Assembly (NCBI GenBank): GCA_003667245.1
Contig: RCNN01000562.1
Span: 1-30,479, forward strand
Source: Heterostelium multicystogenum
Taxonomy: Eukaryota > Evosea > Eumycetozoa > Acytosteliales > Acytosteliaceae
Direction: 5' to 3'
Length of the DNA stretch: 30,479 nt
The position numbers and the translations under genes were made by a program. A model generated the notes under the pieces. That model ran no database searches and was not told where the DNA came from. It saw only the letters and a program-made list of their open reading frames with translations. Positions 8,657 through 16,495 of this stretch are shown here, piece by piece; within the stretch, counting starts at the first letter, position 1; every line of letters starts with the position of its first letter.

Positions 8657-8769
8657 GGAACTCCAAGAGGTTTCAAGGCAACCAGCCCGCTTGAGTTTGC
8701 ATAGCGGTCTTGCAAGCCGGCGGGACGTTAATAGCGTCTCCAGGGTTCGAATCCCTGGTTTCCCGCCAA
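8657..8769 (+). tRNA. tRNA-like element (type II or decayed), possible attachment site
   Basis: A perfect T-arm, CAGGG-TTCGAAT-CCCTG, is followed by GTTTCCC, G and CCA, as in a tRNA 3' end with encoded CCA. Just 5' of the T-arm is a possible long variable arm, GACG-TTAATAG-CGTC. About 95 bases upstream, GGGAAC could pair imperfectly with GTTTCCC. The discriminator G and long variable arm would fit a serine-type tRNA. The D and anticodon arms do not fold cleanly, and I cannot name the anticodon. It may be a decayed tRNA, one with sequencing errors, or the tRNA 3' fragment left by an integrated element. Confidence 0.4.
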
Positions 8770-8781
8770 GATTTACTCAAG

Positions 8782-8806
8782 AGCCCCGCTATTGCGGGGC
8801 TTTTGC
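8782..8806 (+). terminator. Strong rho-independent terminator after the tRNA-like element
   Basis: AGCCCCGC, loop TATT, GCGGGGCT and then TTTTG. The GC-rich 8-bp stem and T-run form a classic terminator placed 13 bases after the CCA end, which supports transcription of the tRNA-like element. Confidence 0.85.
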
Positions 8807-9020
8807 GTTTCTGGGGTTCAGGAATACACGTCTAATCGTTTCCGTAATCATTTCAGGCAGTTTCCGCAACTCTGCAAAAAGTGGGCGTCAGCGGGTAGGT
8901 TTCACGATCTCCACCCCCCGCGCCGATAACCGTCTCGGTTTAAAAGTTCACGCTGGGAGAAGTCAGGCACCCAAGCCGGGCGCGCTGACTGGCGTGATTC
9001 GTGACTGAGAAAAGGCGCAA

Positions 9021-9414
9021 TTACAGGTGGAAGTCGCCCGCAGCCTCCGGCTGGTAAAAGCACTTTCTTGATCTCAATCCGGCGGGTCCGATCAGCAATT
9101 CGCCAGTCGATGGCGTCTCCTCCTGATAGCCAAGGATGGCGGTGCCTATGTCGGAATACACGGAATGCTTTGCTGCGTTGCTGTCCGCGTCTTCAGGGTA
9201 GACCAAGGCCACTTCGAACTCTTCATCGTCCAATTGCAGCAAGGCCCTGGAGTTCATCGTGATGACATTGCACGCCACCTGCTGCGGCTTGACGACAATC
9301 GCCCGCTCAAGCTCATGTTCGAGTTCAACAACCGCCGGGCCTTGCTCGAACGCGATCAGACCTCGAGCCTGGCCTTGTCGATTTCAGTGATGTAGATCCT
9401 GGTGGAGTCGCCAC
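9021..9414 (-). pseudogene. rnk: Rnk-type nucleoside diphosphate kinase regulator (GreA/GreB-like), frameshifted
   Basis: Rnk proteins bind RNA polymerase through a GreA-like C-terminal domain. The readable pieces are IYITEIDKARLE at the N-terminus, then VACNVITMNSRALLQLDDEE and VALVYPEDADSNAAKHSVYS, IGTAILGYQE and finally VLYQPEAAGDFHL in a shifted frame. The blocks ITMNSR and PEDAD with GTAILGY are diagnostic of the family. Breaks lie near 9410, 9355 and 9115, and near 9055. A GTG start at 9414 is the best choice. The intact length of about 131 residues agrees with the family. It follows and slightly overlaps the GNAT gene on the same strand. Confidence 0.8.
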
Positions 9415-9938
9415 CCGGCGCCTTCGCGCAAGAACTGGAAATAGCTCGCCGCCGTCATGGAAAATGACGTCAATGTCGGCGTGTCGCTCTCCAGCATAAA
9501 GCCCGCTGCCGCAGAAAAGGCTTTCAGCGAGCGCGAGTTGTCCGGGTGAATCTTGGCGATAGCTTCTCGGCCCGCATGTCGAGGAAGGCCAGTTTCATGC
9601 CTTCGCGGATCGTGCTGGCGCCCAGGTTCCGGCCCCATTTGTCGCTGTCTCCGATGACCAGGACAATCTCGCAATTTGAGCCGGTCTTGATGAGACGGAC
9701 AAAGCCCACCGGGGCGTCATGCCGGTCATAGGCGCAATAAAGAATCTGCCGCCCTGGTTGAATAGATGAGTCAGGATCGGCAACTGAGTCCGATCAATGA
9801 CTTGCTCAATGGAGCGGGAGACATTGACGCGAATCGCTCAGATAGCAGGTGATGCGTTCATCCTCTAACCAATCCACCAACGTCAAGCGCGTGCGCCCGC
9901 GTAATTTCAGGGCACAGCGAAATGAAAGGCTTGTTCAT
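9384..9938 (-). pseudogene. GNAT-family N-acetyltransferase, frameshifted
   Basis: The protein starts MNKPFISLCPEITR at 9938 and ends at 9384. The core reads APVGFVRLIKTGSN, then EIVLVIGDSDKWGRNLGAST and IREGMKLAFLDMRAEKL, followed in another frame by IAKIHPDNSRSLKAFSAAAG. These are beta-4, the acetyl-CoA pyrophosphate loop (WGRNLGA in place of the usual Q/RxxGxG/A) and the 'NxxSxxxxxxxGF' end of GNAT enzymes. Breaks lie near 9890, 9800, 9715 and 9560. The closest known type is the ribosomal-protein-like acetyltransferase group. The acceptor substrate is not apparent. The stop overlaps the start of rnk by about 30 bases. Confidence 0.75.
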
Positions 9939-10042
9939 CTTGACCACACTTATTTGTAAAGGATTGAAGCCCTTCATGGATATGTCATGGCGGTTCTTCG
10001 GCAACCGGATATTTTAAGACATGCCGCGAGTAATGGCGAAAC

Positions 10043-10237
10043 ATGCCAGAGAGTTCCAAGAAGCCACCGCTTGCTGAACCCGACCCAGGCAAGCACTCAA
10101 GAGAAAGGTGGGCTGACTACGTATCGCAGCCTGAGGGCGGCCTGTCTATCCAACCGAGCAAGCCGTTCCCGGCTGGTACTCAAATGGTAAAAATTTTTAT
10201 ATCTGCCCTCTTGAAAATTTTTTCCGGCGAACAATAA
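10043..10237 (+). CDS. Hypothetical 64-residue protein, weak
   Basis: An open frame from ATG 10043 encodes MPESSKKPPLAEPDPGKHSR followed by a hydrophilic stretch and a short hydrophobic end, VKIFISALLKIFSG. There is no clear ribosome binding site and no recognised domain. It runs across the presumed promoter of the heat-shock gene, which counts against it. The 9960-10300 stretch otherwise holds only regulatory candidates. Confidence 0.2.
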   Translation: MPESSKKPPLAEPDPGKHSRERWADYVSQPEGGLSIQPSKPFPAGTQMVKIFISALLKIFSGEQ

Positions 10238-10275
10238 ATTTTTTATCACGCGACGCCGAATGCGGGTCGCGCACT
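10209..10275 (+). promoter_or_regulatory. Candidate heat-shock promoter and 5'-UTR hairpin upstream of hsp20
   Basis: CTCTTGAAA at 10208-10216 matches the sigma-32 -35 consensus (CTTGAA). No good CCCCAT -10 box follows at the expected spacing. A hairpin, CGCGAC and GTCGCG around an 11-base loop, lies about 35 bases before the start codon. Small heat-shock genes of proteobacteria often have a ROSE-type RNA thermometer here, but the diagnostic anti-Shine-Dalgarno motif is not clear. Confidence 0.35.
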
Positions 10276-10306
10276 TAATCACTGGATTTAATCAGGAGAT
10301 TTTGAG

Positions 10307-10767
10307 ATGGCTACTACCCTTTCGTTGGCCCCTTTGGTTCCGTCAATCCGTGGGCTTCGATCGCTTCAATGACCTGTTTGAATCGGCGCTTCGCAGCGAG
10401 GCTCCGAACACTTATCCGCCTCACAATGTGGAAAAGCACGGTGATGACGAATATCGCATTGTCATTGCTGTCGCTGGGCTTACTGAAGCGGATCTGGATA
10501 TTCAGGTCGAGAAGGGCGTTTTGACAGTCGTTGGCGACACGCGCGAAACCGAGAAAGCAGTCACTTATCTGCACCAGGGCATCGCGCAAACGAGCATTTC
10601 GGCTGTCGTTCCGGCTGGCAGATCATATCGAGGTGCGCGGTGCTTCGATGAACAACGGGCTGTTAAGCATCGACTTGCTGCGCGTGGTTCCTGAAGAGGC
10701 CAAGCCCAAGCGCATCACGATTGGTAGCGGGAAAGAGCCCGAACTGCGTCAGGTTAGTTTGCAATAA
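10307..10767 (+). pseudogene. ibpA: Hsp20/IbpA-type small heat-shock chaperone, frameshifted
   Basis: ATG 10307 follows CAGGAGATTTTGAG. The N-terminus reads MATTLSLAPL and then, after a frame change near 10335, VGFDRFNDLFESALRSE. The alpha-crystallin domain follows: YPPHNVEKHGDDEYRIVIAV, AGLTEADLDIQVEKGVLTV, and (after a break near 10580) RAFRLSFRLADHIEVRGASM and NNGLLSIDLLRVVPEEAKPK. The ADHIEV and GLLxIxL blocks are IbpA/B hallmarks. The intact protein would be about 153 residues, normal for the family. It holds unfolded proteins for refolding by DnaK. A terminator follows directly. Confidence 0.9.
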
Positions 10768-10777
10768 GTCAGCGATA

Positions 10778-10811
10778 ACAAAAAAGGCGCTCTTGGTAGC
10801 GCCCTTTTTTT
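10778..10811 (+). terminator. Rho-independent terminator after hsp20 (likely bidirectional)
   Basis: AAAAAAGGCGCT, loop CTTGGT, AGCGCCCTTTTTTT. The stem is flanked by an A-run and a T-run, so it could stop transcription from both sides. It lies 10 bases after the hsp20 stop and before the convergent porin gene. Confidence 0.85.
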
Positions 10812-10896
10812 GGTGTGTGGAATCAAAAACGCCTACCGATCAATACCTGGCTACGCAGAGTACCGGTAGATCCATCAACCGGGCACTCCCGCCTGT

Positions 10897-12231
10897 TTAG
10901 AAGATATTCAACGGGTACTCGGTAATCAGGCGTGTCTGCACCAGATGCCCCCCGGTGGACGCATCACCATCGTGCCAGGCTTCCCTCAGGCGGAAGGACA
11001 GCTTCTTGGCCGGGCCACTCTGCACGACGTATTTCACTTCGGCGTCGGTTTCGTGTTCCTGGTCGTTGGCGCCATAGAACCCGGTGTAGGCCGAATTGCC
11101 GGGGGTATGCGTACCGTCGATGCCAGCACCGCGAATATGGCGGGCCATGAAGCTCAGGCCGGGGGCGCCAAAGGCTCCCATGTCCAGGTCATAGCGCATC
11201 TGCCAGGACCGCTCGCCCGGGCCGTTGAAGTCGGAGTATTGCACCGAGTCAGCCAGGTTGATCGAGTTGCCGGTAGCGCCCGGCACCGACGCCGGCATTG
11301 GTCTCCCCAAAGCCGACGTAGTCGAACGGCTCGTCACCATGCAACTTTCTGCCCGGCCAGGGTGAAGGTCTGTGCACCCAGGGTGTAGGCAGCCGCCAGT
11401 GAGGCTGCGGTGGTGTCGATGGTCCCGGCCTTGGCGCTGCCGTCGTCCAGTGTGCGATAGAGGTTGAAGTCCAGCGCGACGGATTGGTCATCGGTCAGTG
11501 GATGAACAAGGTTCAGGTTGACGTAGTACTGATTCCACACGTCTTCCAGGTGTGCTCCGTACAGCGACGCGGTGAATTCCTTGCTGAACTGGTATTTGCC
11601 CCCCGCGAAGCTGGCCGACGACGCTTCCACGCCTGCATAGCTGGCGAGAAATGTCGCCGCTGCGCGAGGTGGTGGTGGTACCGGTGCCGGAGGTGTAATG
11701 GCCGGCCTCCAGGTTCAGGCCGGTGATTTCATGGCTGTCGATCTGGAAGCCTGGTTGCGGTCTGTGGCATCAGGTAGTTATCGCGGTGGCGAAACACCGG
11801 GCGACGTAGGCTGCAGGTCGCCGACCTTGAGCGTGGTATTGGAAATACGGAACTTGACGTCACCACCGGCCTTCGCGAAGCCATGATCCGGATTGCCATG
11901 GCCGTCGGGACGGTATGTTCGGGCCACCGGCGCGGTCGGTGTCCCCGTCGATGCGCAACGCCAGGTCGGCAAACGCATCAATGCCGATGCCAATGGTGCC
12001 TTGAGTGAAGCCCGAGCTGTAGGTCGCCATCAGCGCCTGGCTCCAGTCACGGGTGTGGGCGCCGTTGCCGTTCTGGTTCCAGAACAGGTTGCGGTTGAGG
12101 ATATTCAAGCTGCTGTCGGCGACAAAGCCCTTGGAGTCGGACTGATCGCTGGCATAGCTCATGGCCGGCAAGGCAAATGCCAGCGCCACGGCCAAGGTAT
12201 TGAGCTGAAGTAACGGTTGACGTTTTTTCAT
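10897..12231 (-). pseudogene. OprD-family outer-membrane porin, frameshifted
   Basis: The N-terminus MKKRQPLLQLNTLAVALAFA is a Sec signal peptide with cleavage near SYASDQ. The mature protein begins with GFVADSSLNILNRNLFWN and continues HTRDWSQALMATYSSGFTQG, the usual OprD opening (short plug, then the first beta strands). Later blocks include FTASLYGAHLEDVWNQYYVN and the C-terminal ADSVQYSDFNGPGERSWQMR with YDLDMGAFGAPGLSFMARH. The last residues, TRLITEYPLNIF, end in Phe as most outer-membrane beta-barrels do. Breaks fall near 11945, 11790, 11635 and 11330. OprD-type porins pass amino acids, organic acids or aromatic compounds. The subgroup is not certain. Full length would be about 440 residues, normal for the family. 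Confidence 0.85.
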
Positions 12232-12345
12232 TATATTTTGCTCCTGTGCACGAGTTCGTGTGGGAGCATTAAGGCGACAGCCCAGGCCATCAACAAATGA
12301 AACTGGATGAAGGTTTTGATATCCCTTTTACCAAATTCCAGGCAA

Positions 12346-12376
12346 AGAAAAGCCCGCGATGGGGAGTGCGGGCTTA
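12346..12376 (-). terminator. Terminator of the arsR-type operon
   Basis: Read on the minus strand, AAGCCCGC, ACTCCCCAT and GCGGGCTT are followed by TTCTTT. It lies downstream of the 12462-12722 gene and upstream of the porin promoter region, so it separates the two transcription units. Confidence 0.75.
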
Positions 12377-12461
12377 AAGGTGTTCACTTAGGAGCTGGAG
12401 TGACGATAAGCGCTCGAGTGTGAAAGGGATGTGAAAGGTTGTTGGGTGCGTAGCGTATTTA

Positions 12462-12722
12462 TCACGAGTGATCCTCTCCTCGCACAATCCTTCCGGCCTT
12501 CACCTCATCCGCGTACCCGCTGAGCTTTTCCTGCTGAGCCGCGAGCAGTGCACCCATCTTCATCAGGGCGACTGCTTCGTCGGGGTGATTTGGCGACCCC
12601 GGCGATAGTGGCCAGCTCATTGACCGACCAGGCGATAACGGCCCGTCGCATCTTCGAGGTCGTAGAAACAGTTCCTGCTGTGCGGTCCTTGGGCCGTCGA
12701 GCCTTTCCATCAGTTCTGCCAT
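12462..12722 (-). CDS. Conserved hypothetical protein, probably frameshifted inside
   Basis: The open frame gives an 86-residue protein starting MAELMERLDGPRTAQQELF and ending AGRIVRGEDHS. The C-terminal half (NHPDEAVALMKMGALLAAQQ, then EKLSGYADEVKAG) is helical and looks conserved. The middle (residues 21-45) is rich in Pro, Arg and Ser and looks out of frame. Another frame there gives FYDLEDATGRYRLVGQ, which reads better, so a pair of compensating indels is likely. It is the last gene of the arsR-type operon. I do not recognise a function. Confidence 0.5.
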   Translation of the reverse strand: MAELMERLDGPRTAQQELFLRPRRCDGPLSPGRSMSWPLSPGSPNHPDEAVALMKMGALLAAQQEKLSGYADEVKAGRIVRGEDHS

Positions 12723-12762
12723 TTACCCGTGCTCTCCAAAAAAGTGGTTCAGTGCGATCAGC

Positions 12763-13756
12763 TCAGGCACCGTTGCGCCAATCCTCCTGTAAGCCGGCAA
12801 ACACGGCAATCGCGATTTTTCCCTTGAATGCCGTTGTTGGGGCTTTCAAGGCGGGAATGGGCGAGCGGGATGTCAGCAAGGGAATAGACCGCGCCGACGT
12901 ATGGCCGCAGTTGACCGTTTGCTATCAGTGCGCTCATTTCATCCAGCTTACCGCGGTTCTGTCGTGTGAAAACGAAGTGATAACTCGCGTTCCTGCCCCA
13001 GGCCTGGACGAGGTTCTGGGGGTGCGCCGTGTCCACAATCGTGACCACGCGACCCAGTTGCGCAAGCGCGTCCGGGCTACGGGACAATGTGGTGCCGCCG
13101 ATGGTATCGAACACCACATCAACGCCACGGCCACCCGTTTCCCGCAGGATGGCGTCGACGTAATCTTCCTTTTCGTAGTCGATGATTACGTCCGCACCCA
13201 GGCTTCGCGCGAACTCGACATTGACGTCGCGTACGGTGGTGAACACCTGGGCGCCAATGGCTTTCGCCAGTTGGATCGCCACATGGCCGACGCCGCCCGC
13301 GCCGCCGTGCACCAGGATGCTTTCTCCCACCCTGAGGGCTGCACGCACCACCAGCGCTTCCCAGGCGGTGCCGCCGACCAGACTCAGGCTTGCCGCTTCA
13401 AGGTGACTCAGGGCAGGGGGCTTCTTCCCGATAATGCCTTCGGCCGCCACGTGGTATTCGGCATAGCTGCCGGGTCCGTCAAATATTTGCGGGGTGTACC
13501 AGACTTCGTCGCCTGGCGCGAAGGACGTAACCCCCGGCCCGACTTCCTCAACGACACCCGATACGTCATGCCCGGTAATCGCCGGTAGCGGCACCAGGTC
13601 AGCGTAGTCGCCACGTCGGACCTGGTAATCCAGCGGGTTGATGGAGGTTGCGTGTACGCGGACCAGGACTTGCCCCGTGTGCGGAACGGGCTTGGGAACG
13701 TCGCGAAGTTCGAATGATTCCGGGCCGCCAAATGACTTGAGTATCAACGCCTTCAT
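12763..13756 (-). pseudogene. Zeta-crystallin-type quinone oxidoreductase (MDR family), frameshifted only at the C-terminus
   Basis: The protein starts [20 protein letters not shown]. It has the GroES-like N-terminal fold ([35 protein letters not shown]) and then the NADPH-binding Rossmann fold with [20 protein letters not shown] (the AxxGxxG-type loop). It lacks the zinc-ligand set of true alcohol dehydrogenases, as expected of quinone oxidoreductases. A one-base insertion at the AAAAA run near 12806 replaces the natural tail; the correct frame would read [18 protein letters not shown] and stop at 12763. Length of about 330 residues is normal. It is 64 bases downstream of the ArsR-type gene, with a matching operator between them, so it is probably derepressed by the inducer of that regulator. 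Confidence 0.85.
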
Positions 13757-13783
13757 TGCATTTCCTCGTTTCGACAAAAAGGG

Positions 13784-13803
13784 ATATCGCGAAATCTCGA
13801 TAT
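13784..13803. promoter_or_regulatory. Operator-like inverted repeat between regulator and oxidoreductase
   Basis: ATATCG, eight bases, CGATAT. It resembles the operator upstream of the ArsR-type gene (14131-14152), which shares ATCG, a short AT-rich spacer and CGAT. It lies 28 bases before the oxidoreductase start. Confidence 0.5.
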
Positions 13804-13819
13804 TCCGTGGTAAAAAAAA

Positions 13820-14122
13820 CTACAAATCTTTCCCTATGATCTCGGCAAGCCTGCGGATGGTGGCTTCATTGCGCTTGTAGTAAGTCCACTGGCCGATGCG
13901 CCTGACTTCGACCAGACCCACCCGTTGCAGCGTTGCCAGGTAACCAGACACCGTCGACTGCGAGAGCCCGATGCCTTCCTGAATACTGCTGACGCACACG
14001 CCCACCGTGTGAACGTCCCCTTCATCTTGTGCAGGGAAGTTCTTCTCGGGGTCCTTCAAACCTTTCAGGATTTCGAGGCGTGTCTGGTTTGAGAGGGCTT
14101 TGAATATTTCGAGTAAGTCCAT
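13820..14122 (-). CDS. ArsR/HTH_5-family transcriptional regulator, intact
   Basis: The protein is 100 residues, starting MDLLEIFKALSNQTRLEILK. It contains the winged helix: the helix-turn-helix reads GLSQSTVSGYLATLQRVGLV and the wing includes VRRIGQWTYYKRNEATI. ALSNQTRLEIL is the diagnostic opening of ArsR-type repressors. The N-terminal region has a Cys (VCVSSI) but not the ELCVCD metal site of true ArsR proteins, so the inducer is probably not arsenite and may be a reactive or organic compound. Palindromic operators occur upstream of this gene and of the next one. The frame is intact, in contrast to most neighbours. Confidence 0.85.
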   Translation of the reverse strand: MDLLEIFKALSNQTRLEILKGLKDPEKNFPAQDEGDVHTVGVCVSSIQEGIGLSQSTVSGYLATLQRVGLVEVRRIGQWTYYKRNEATIRRLAEIIGKDL

Positions 14123-14130
14123 GGCGTGAT

Positions 14131-14152
14131 CATATCGAGAATTATCGATATG
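14131..14152. promoter_or_regulatory. Perfect palindromic operator of the ArsR-type regulator
   Basis: CATATCGA, six bases, TCGATATG. It lies 9 bases upstream of the regulator start codon and would cover its promoter or leader, which fits autorepression. The similar site at 13784-13803 supports a common binding protein. Confidence 0.7.
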
Positions 14153-14302
14153 TCAATGTGTGTCAGACATAACGGGTAGTCAGTTTCAGGCCTCACCGGA
14201 GGCGGCGACCAAGGACCTGTCGCGCTGCGGGCCTCTGAGCTATAAACAGTGTAAAAGCACAAAAAACAAACGTGTTTCCGGGCTGTTTTCAGGAGAGAAC
14301 TC

Positions 14303-14623
14303 ATGAGTGCCATGGACGCGGGGCAAGTGGTGCCTGGCTACGTAACCTTCGTCGGGCGTGAGGCATCGTGGGCCGGACGCCAGTTCATGAGCTTCAGCTA
14401 TAGCGTCAATGGGCAGCACTTTCACAAGTCTCTCAACGAGACGGTTGACGCTTGGTCAACGACGGCGCTTCGTAAAGCCTCGAATGGTTTGCGAGTGGGA
14501 GACCCGGTGTCTGTCTGGTGTTCTCTCACCGACCCGGAGGTGTGTTGCATTGGCGAAAAACCAGCAGAGAAACCCGCGATCCTGCGGTGGATAGAGTCTC
14601 TCGGAGCGTTAGGGCCGTTATGA
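14303..14623 (+). CDS. Conserved hypothetical protein, 106 residues, intact
   Basis: ATG 14303 follows GGAGAGAACTC. The product starts MSAMDAGQVVPGYVTFVGRE and contains FSYSVNGQHFHKSLNE and LRVGDPVSVWCSLTDPEVCC. It is predicted to be a small beta-rich protein; the GxxY-x(n)-VNG pattern resembles soluble DUF3592-type folds, but without membrane segments. I do not recognise a function. It is divergent from the ArsR-type gene, with about 150 bp between operators and start. Confidence 0.6.
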   Translation: MSAMDAGQVVPGYVTFVGREASWAGRQFMSFSYSVNGQHFHKSLNETVDAWSTTALRKASNGLRVGDPVSVWCSLTDPEVCCIGEKPAEKPAILRWIESLGALGPL

Positions 14624-14721
14624 AATTGATCCCCACCGTTCGTCCATCGGCCGGCACTCGCGACACCGCATCGTTTCTCATGTTCAAGCACGGACATCCC
14701 GCGCTAGAACGGAGAGCCAGC

Positions 14722-14919
14722 ATGGAAATTAACGAGAAGGCCCCTGGGAATGTATCCCAGCAAGGCGTAACGCGCGGTACAGACAATGAAACCGGGCATG
14801 ATCCTCGGCGCGATCAACCTGAAGCGCCTCTACCACCGGACGATGATGCCCCTATGGAAGAGGATATGTCGGATGTGGATGCGGCTGATTCTGTCGCGAG
14901 TGAACACCCCGACAACTGA
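14722..14919 (+). CDS. Small acidic hypothetical protein
   Basis: ATG 14722 follows GGAGAGCCAGC, a good ribosome binding site. The 65-residue product starts MEINEKAPGNVSQQGVTRGT and ends with an Asp/Glu/Pro-rich part (PPDDDAPMEEDM, DVDAADSVASEHPDN). It is probably disordered and soluble. The frame is intact and is followed at once by a strong terminator, both of which support a real gene. Function unknown. Confidence 0.6.
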   Translation: MEINEKAPGNVSQQGVTRGTDNETGHDPRRDQPEAPLPPDDDAPMEEDMSDVDAADSVASEHPDN

Positions 14920-14930
14920 AGCATCCGAAT

Positions 14931-14960
14931 CAGCCCGACGCACACTGCGTCGGGCTTTTC
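14931..14960. terminator. Bidirectional rho-independent terminator
   Basis: AGCCCGACGCA, loop CAC, TGCGTCGGGCT then TTTC. The near-perfect 10-bp stem lies between the end of the acidic protein gene and the stop of the convergent fasciclin gene, and could serve both. Confidence 0.85.
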
Positions 14961-14975
14961 GGTGTCAAGCGACGA

Positions 14976-15536
14976 TTACGGCATCAGCACCGAATCAACC
15001 ACATGAATCACGCCATTGGACTGCATCACATCCGCAATGCTGATGCTGGCCTTGCCACCCTTGGCATCCACCACCCACAGTTTGCCGTCATGCAGCTTGA
15101 TCGTCAGCGACTCACCCTGCACGGTTTTCAACATCACGGTACCGCCGTTCTTCTTGGCGTCGGCCATCAGTTGTGCAGAGGTATGAGTGCCAGCCACCAC
15201 GTGATAGGTCAGGATTTTTGTGAGATCGGCTTTGTGCTCAGGTTTCACAAGCGTATCCACGGTGCCTGCGGGGAGCTTGGCGAAAGCTTCGTTGGTCGGT
15301 GCGAATACGGTGAACGGGCCTTTGCTGTTAAGGGTATCCACCAGTCCGGCTGCCTTGACCGCCGCCACCAGAGTGGTGTGGTCCTTTGAGTTGACTGCGT
15401 TTTCGACGATGGTTTTCGTCGGATACATCGCCGCGCCGCCCACCATTACGGTGTCGGTGGCAAAACTTAGGGATGTGGTGACGGAGAGGATCGTAAAGCA
15501 GGCAACGGCAGCAATTTTTTTGTAGATGGCGTGCAT
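14976..15536 (-). CDS. Secreted fasciclin (FAS1)-domain protein, intact
   Basis: The start ATG at 15536 follows CAAGGAGATACATC. Residues 1-26 (MHAIYKKIAAVACFTILSVT...) are a signal peptide. The FAS1 fold follows: VENAVNSKDHTTLVAAVKAA, then GPFTVFAPTNEAFAKLPAGT (H1 block), ILTYHVVAGTHTSAQLM, and DVMQSNGVIHVVDSVLMP (H2 block). The 187-residue length is normal for a single-domain bacterial FAS1 protein. Such proteins act in the periplasm or outside the cell in adhesion. It stands alone and carries no frameshift. Confidence 0.9.
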   Translation of the reverse strand: MHAIYKKIAAVACFTILSVTTSLSFATDTVMVGGAAMYPTKTIVENAVNSKDHTTLVAAVKAAGLVDTLNSKGPFTVFAPTNEAFAKLPAGTVDTLVKPEHKADLTKILTYHVVAGTHTSAQLMADAKKNGGTVMLKTVQGESLTIKLHDGKLWVVDAKGGKASISIADVMQSNGVIHVVDSVLMP

Positions 15537-15727
15537 GATGTATCTCCTTGGTGCTTGTGCCCTCCGGGTGAGGGTATTGAATCTACGTACCAAGGATCAA
15601 AGTGGATGCACCTCTGGAAAAATTATTGGTTTGCCGCCCTCACTGCACTTTTTCCCGTTCTTCCGATCTATCTCTGTCCCGACCACACTAATTTCCGGCG
15701 TGGACAGCAGACCCAGACCTGGTGCCG

Positions 15728-16480
15728 ATGGATCGCACGTTACCTGTTTTTATCACCCGATGGATGCGTCAGCCGCTGTGGCTGGCTGCGGTTTTGATGC
15801 TTTGCGCCAACGGTTGCAGCCAGCAGCAGGGGCGCGATATTGCCACGCAGTTCAGCAACGGCAAGCCCGACGAGTTCTTCCAGACCAGCGTTGATCGCAT
15901 GGCCACCCTGAGCATGCGCGACAACCTGCAAAGCCTGTATCTGCTGATGAGCAAGCTCTACCTGCGCAACCCCAACCAGTGGCGTCAATCGGGTTACACC
16001 GACGCGGTGACCGCCGCCCGGCAAATCCGCCAGGCCATCGAACTTCGCCAACCACTGCCCGCCCTGGGGGATCGTCGCGACCTGGCGGCGCTGAGCTATT
16101 CCCTGAGCCCGGAGTTTCGCGGCGACCGGGTAGGCGCCTTCATCTACGCGATCGGCAGCATGCTGGTGACGGCACACGGCGGGCGCACCGAGTTTTATAT
16201 AACGGACTCGATCAACCCGCAGTTCGTCAGCAATGCCGCGCGCAATATCGAGAAGGCCACCTGGCTGCTCAGTCAGCGCCAGGATGCCAATGGCTCGCTG
16301 TTGCTGCTGTTCTCCAACGAGATCTCGGAGGCGGGCAGCAACCTCAGCTTTGCCGTGGAGTTCGGCAAGATCGTCGCGCGCCTCGACCTGTTGACCCAGA
16401 TGCTCGACGAACGCTACCGGCGCATCGGGCTCAACTACGCGCAAAGCTTGCTGCTGATGAATTTCCTGCCGGTGCAGTGA
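15728..16480 (+). CDS. Conserved Pseudomonas lipoprotein, intact
   Basis: The start at ATG 15728 (MDRTLPVFITRW...) or the in-frame ATG at 15722 gives a signal peptide with hydrophobic core PLWLAAVLMLCANGC; the Cys would be lipidated. The mature region is helical, with SQQQGRDIATQFSNGKPDEF and SMRDNLQSLYLLMSKLYLRN, then FIYAIGSMLVTAHGGRTEFY and a C-terminal LLLMNFLPVQ. It resembles conserved uncharacterised lipoproteins of pseudomonads. There is no catalytic motif. It is convergent with the MFS gene and intact. Confidence 0.75.
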   Translation: MDRTLPVFITRWMRQPLWLAAVLMLCANGCSQQQGRDIATQFSNGKPDEFFQTSVDRMATLSMRDNLQSLYLLMSKLYLRNPNQWRQSGYTDAVTAARQIRQAIELRQPLPALGDRRDLAALSYSLSPEFRGDRVGAFIYAIGSMLVTAHGGRTEFYITDSINPQFVSNAARNIEKATWLLSQRQDANGSLLLLFSNEISEAGSNLSFAVEFGKIVARLDLLTQMLDERYRRIGLNYAQSLLLMNFLPVQ

Positions 16481-16495
16481 CGATGCGGGCCTCCC

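Noticed and set aside
12548..13588. 346-codon plus-strand open frame opposite the oxidoreductase
   Set aside because: It is the antisense shadow of a clear MDR enzyme in GC-rich DNA, and its product has no domain-like pattern.
15740..16444. 234-codon minus-strand open frame opposite the lipoprotein
   Set aside because: It is a shadow of an intact lipoprotein gene with a signal peptide.
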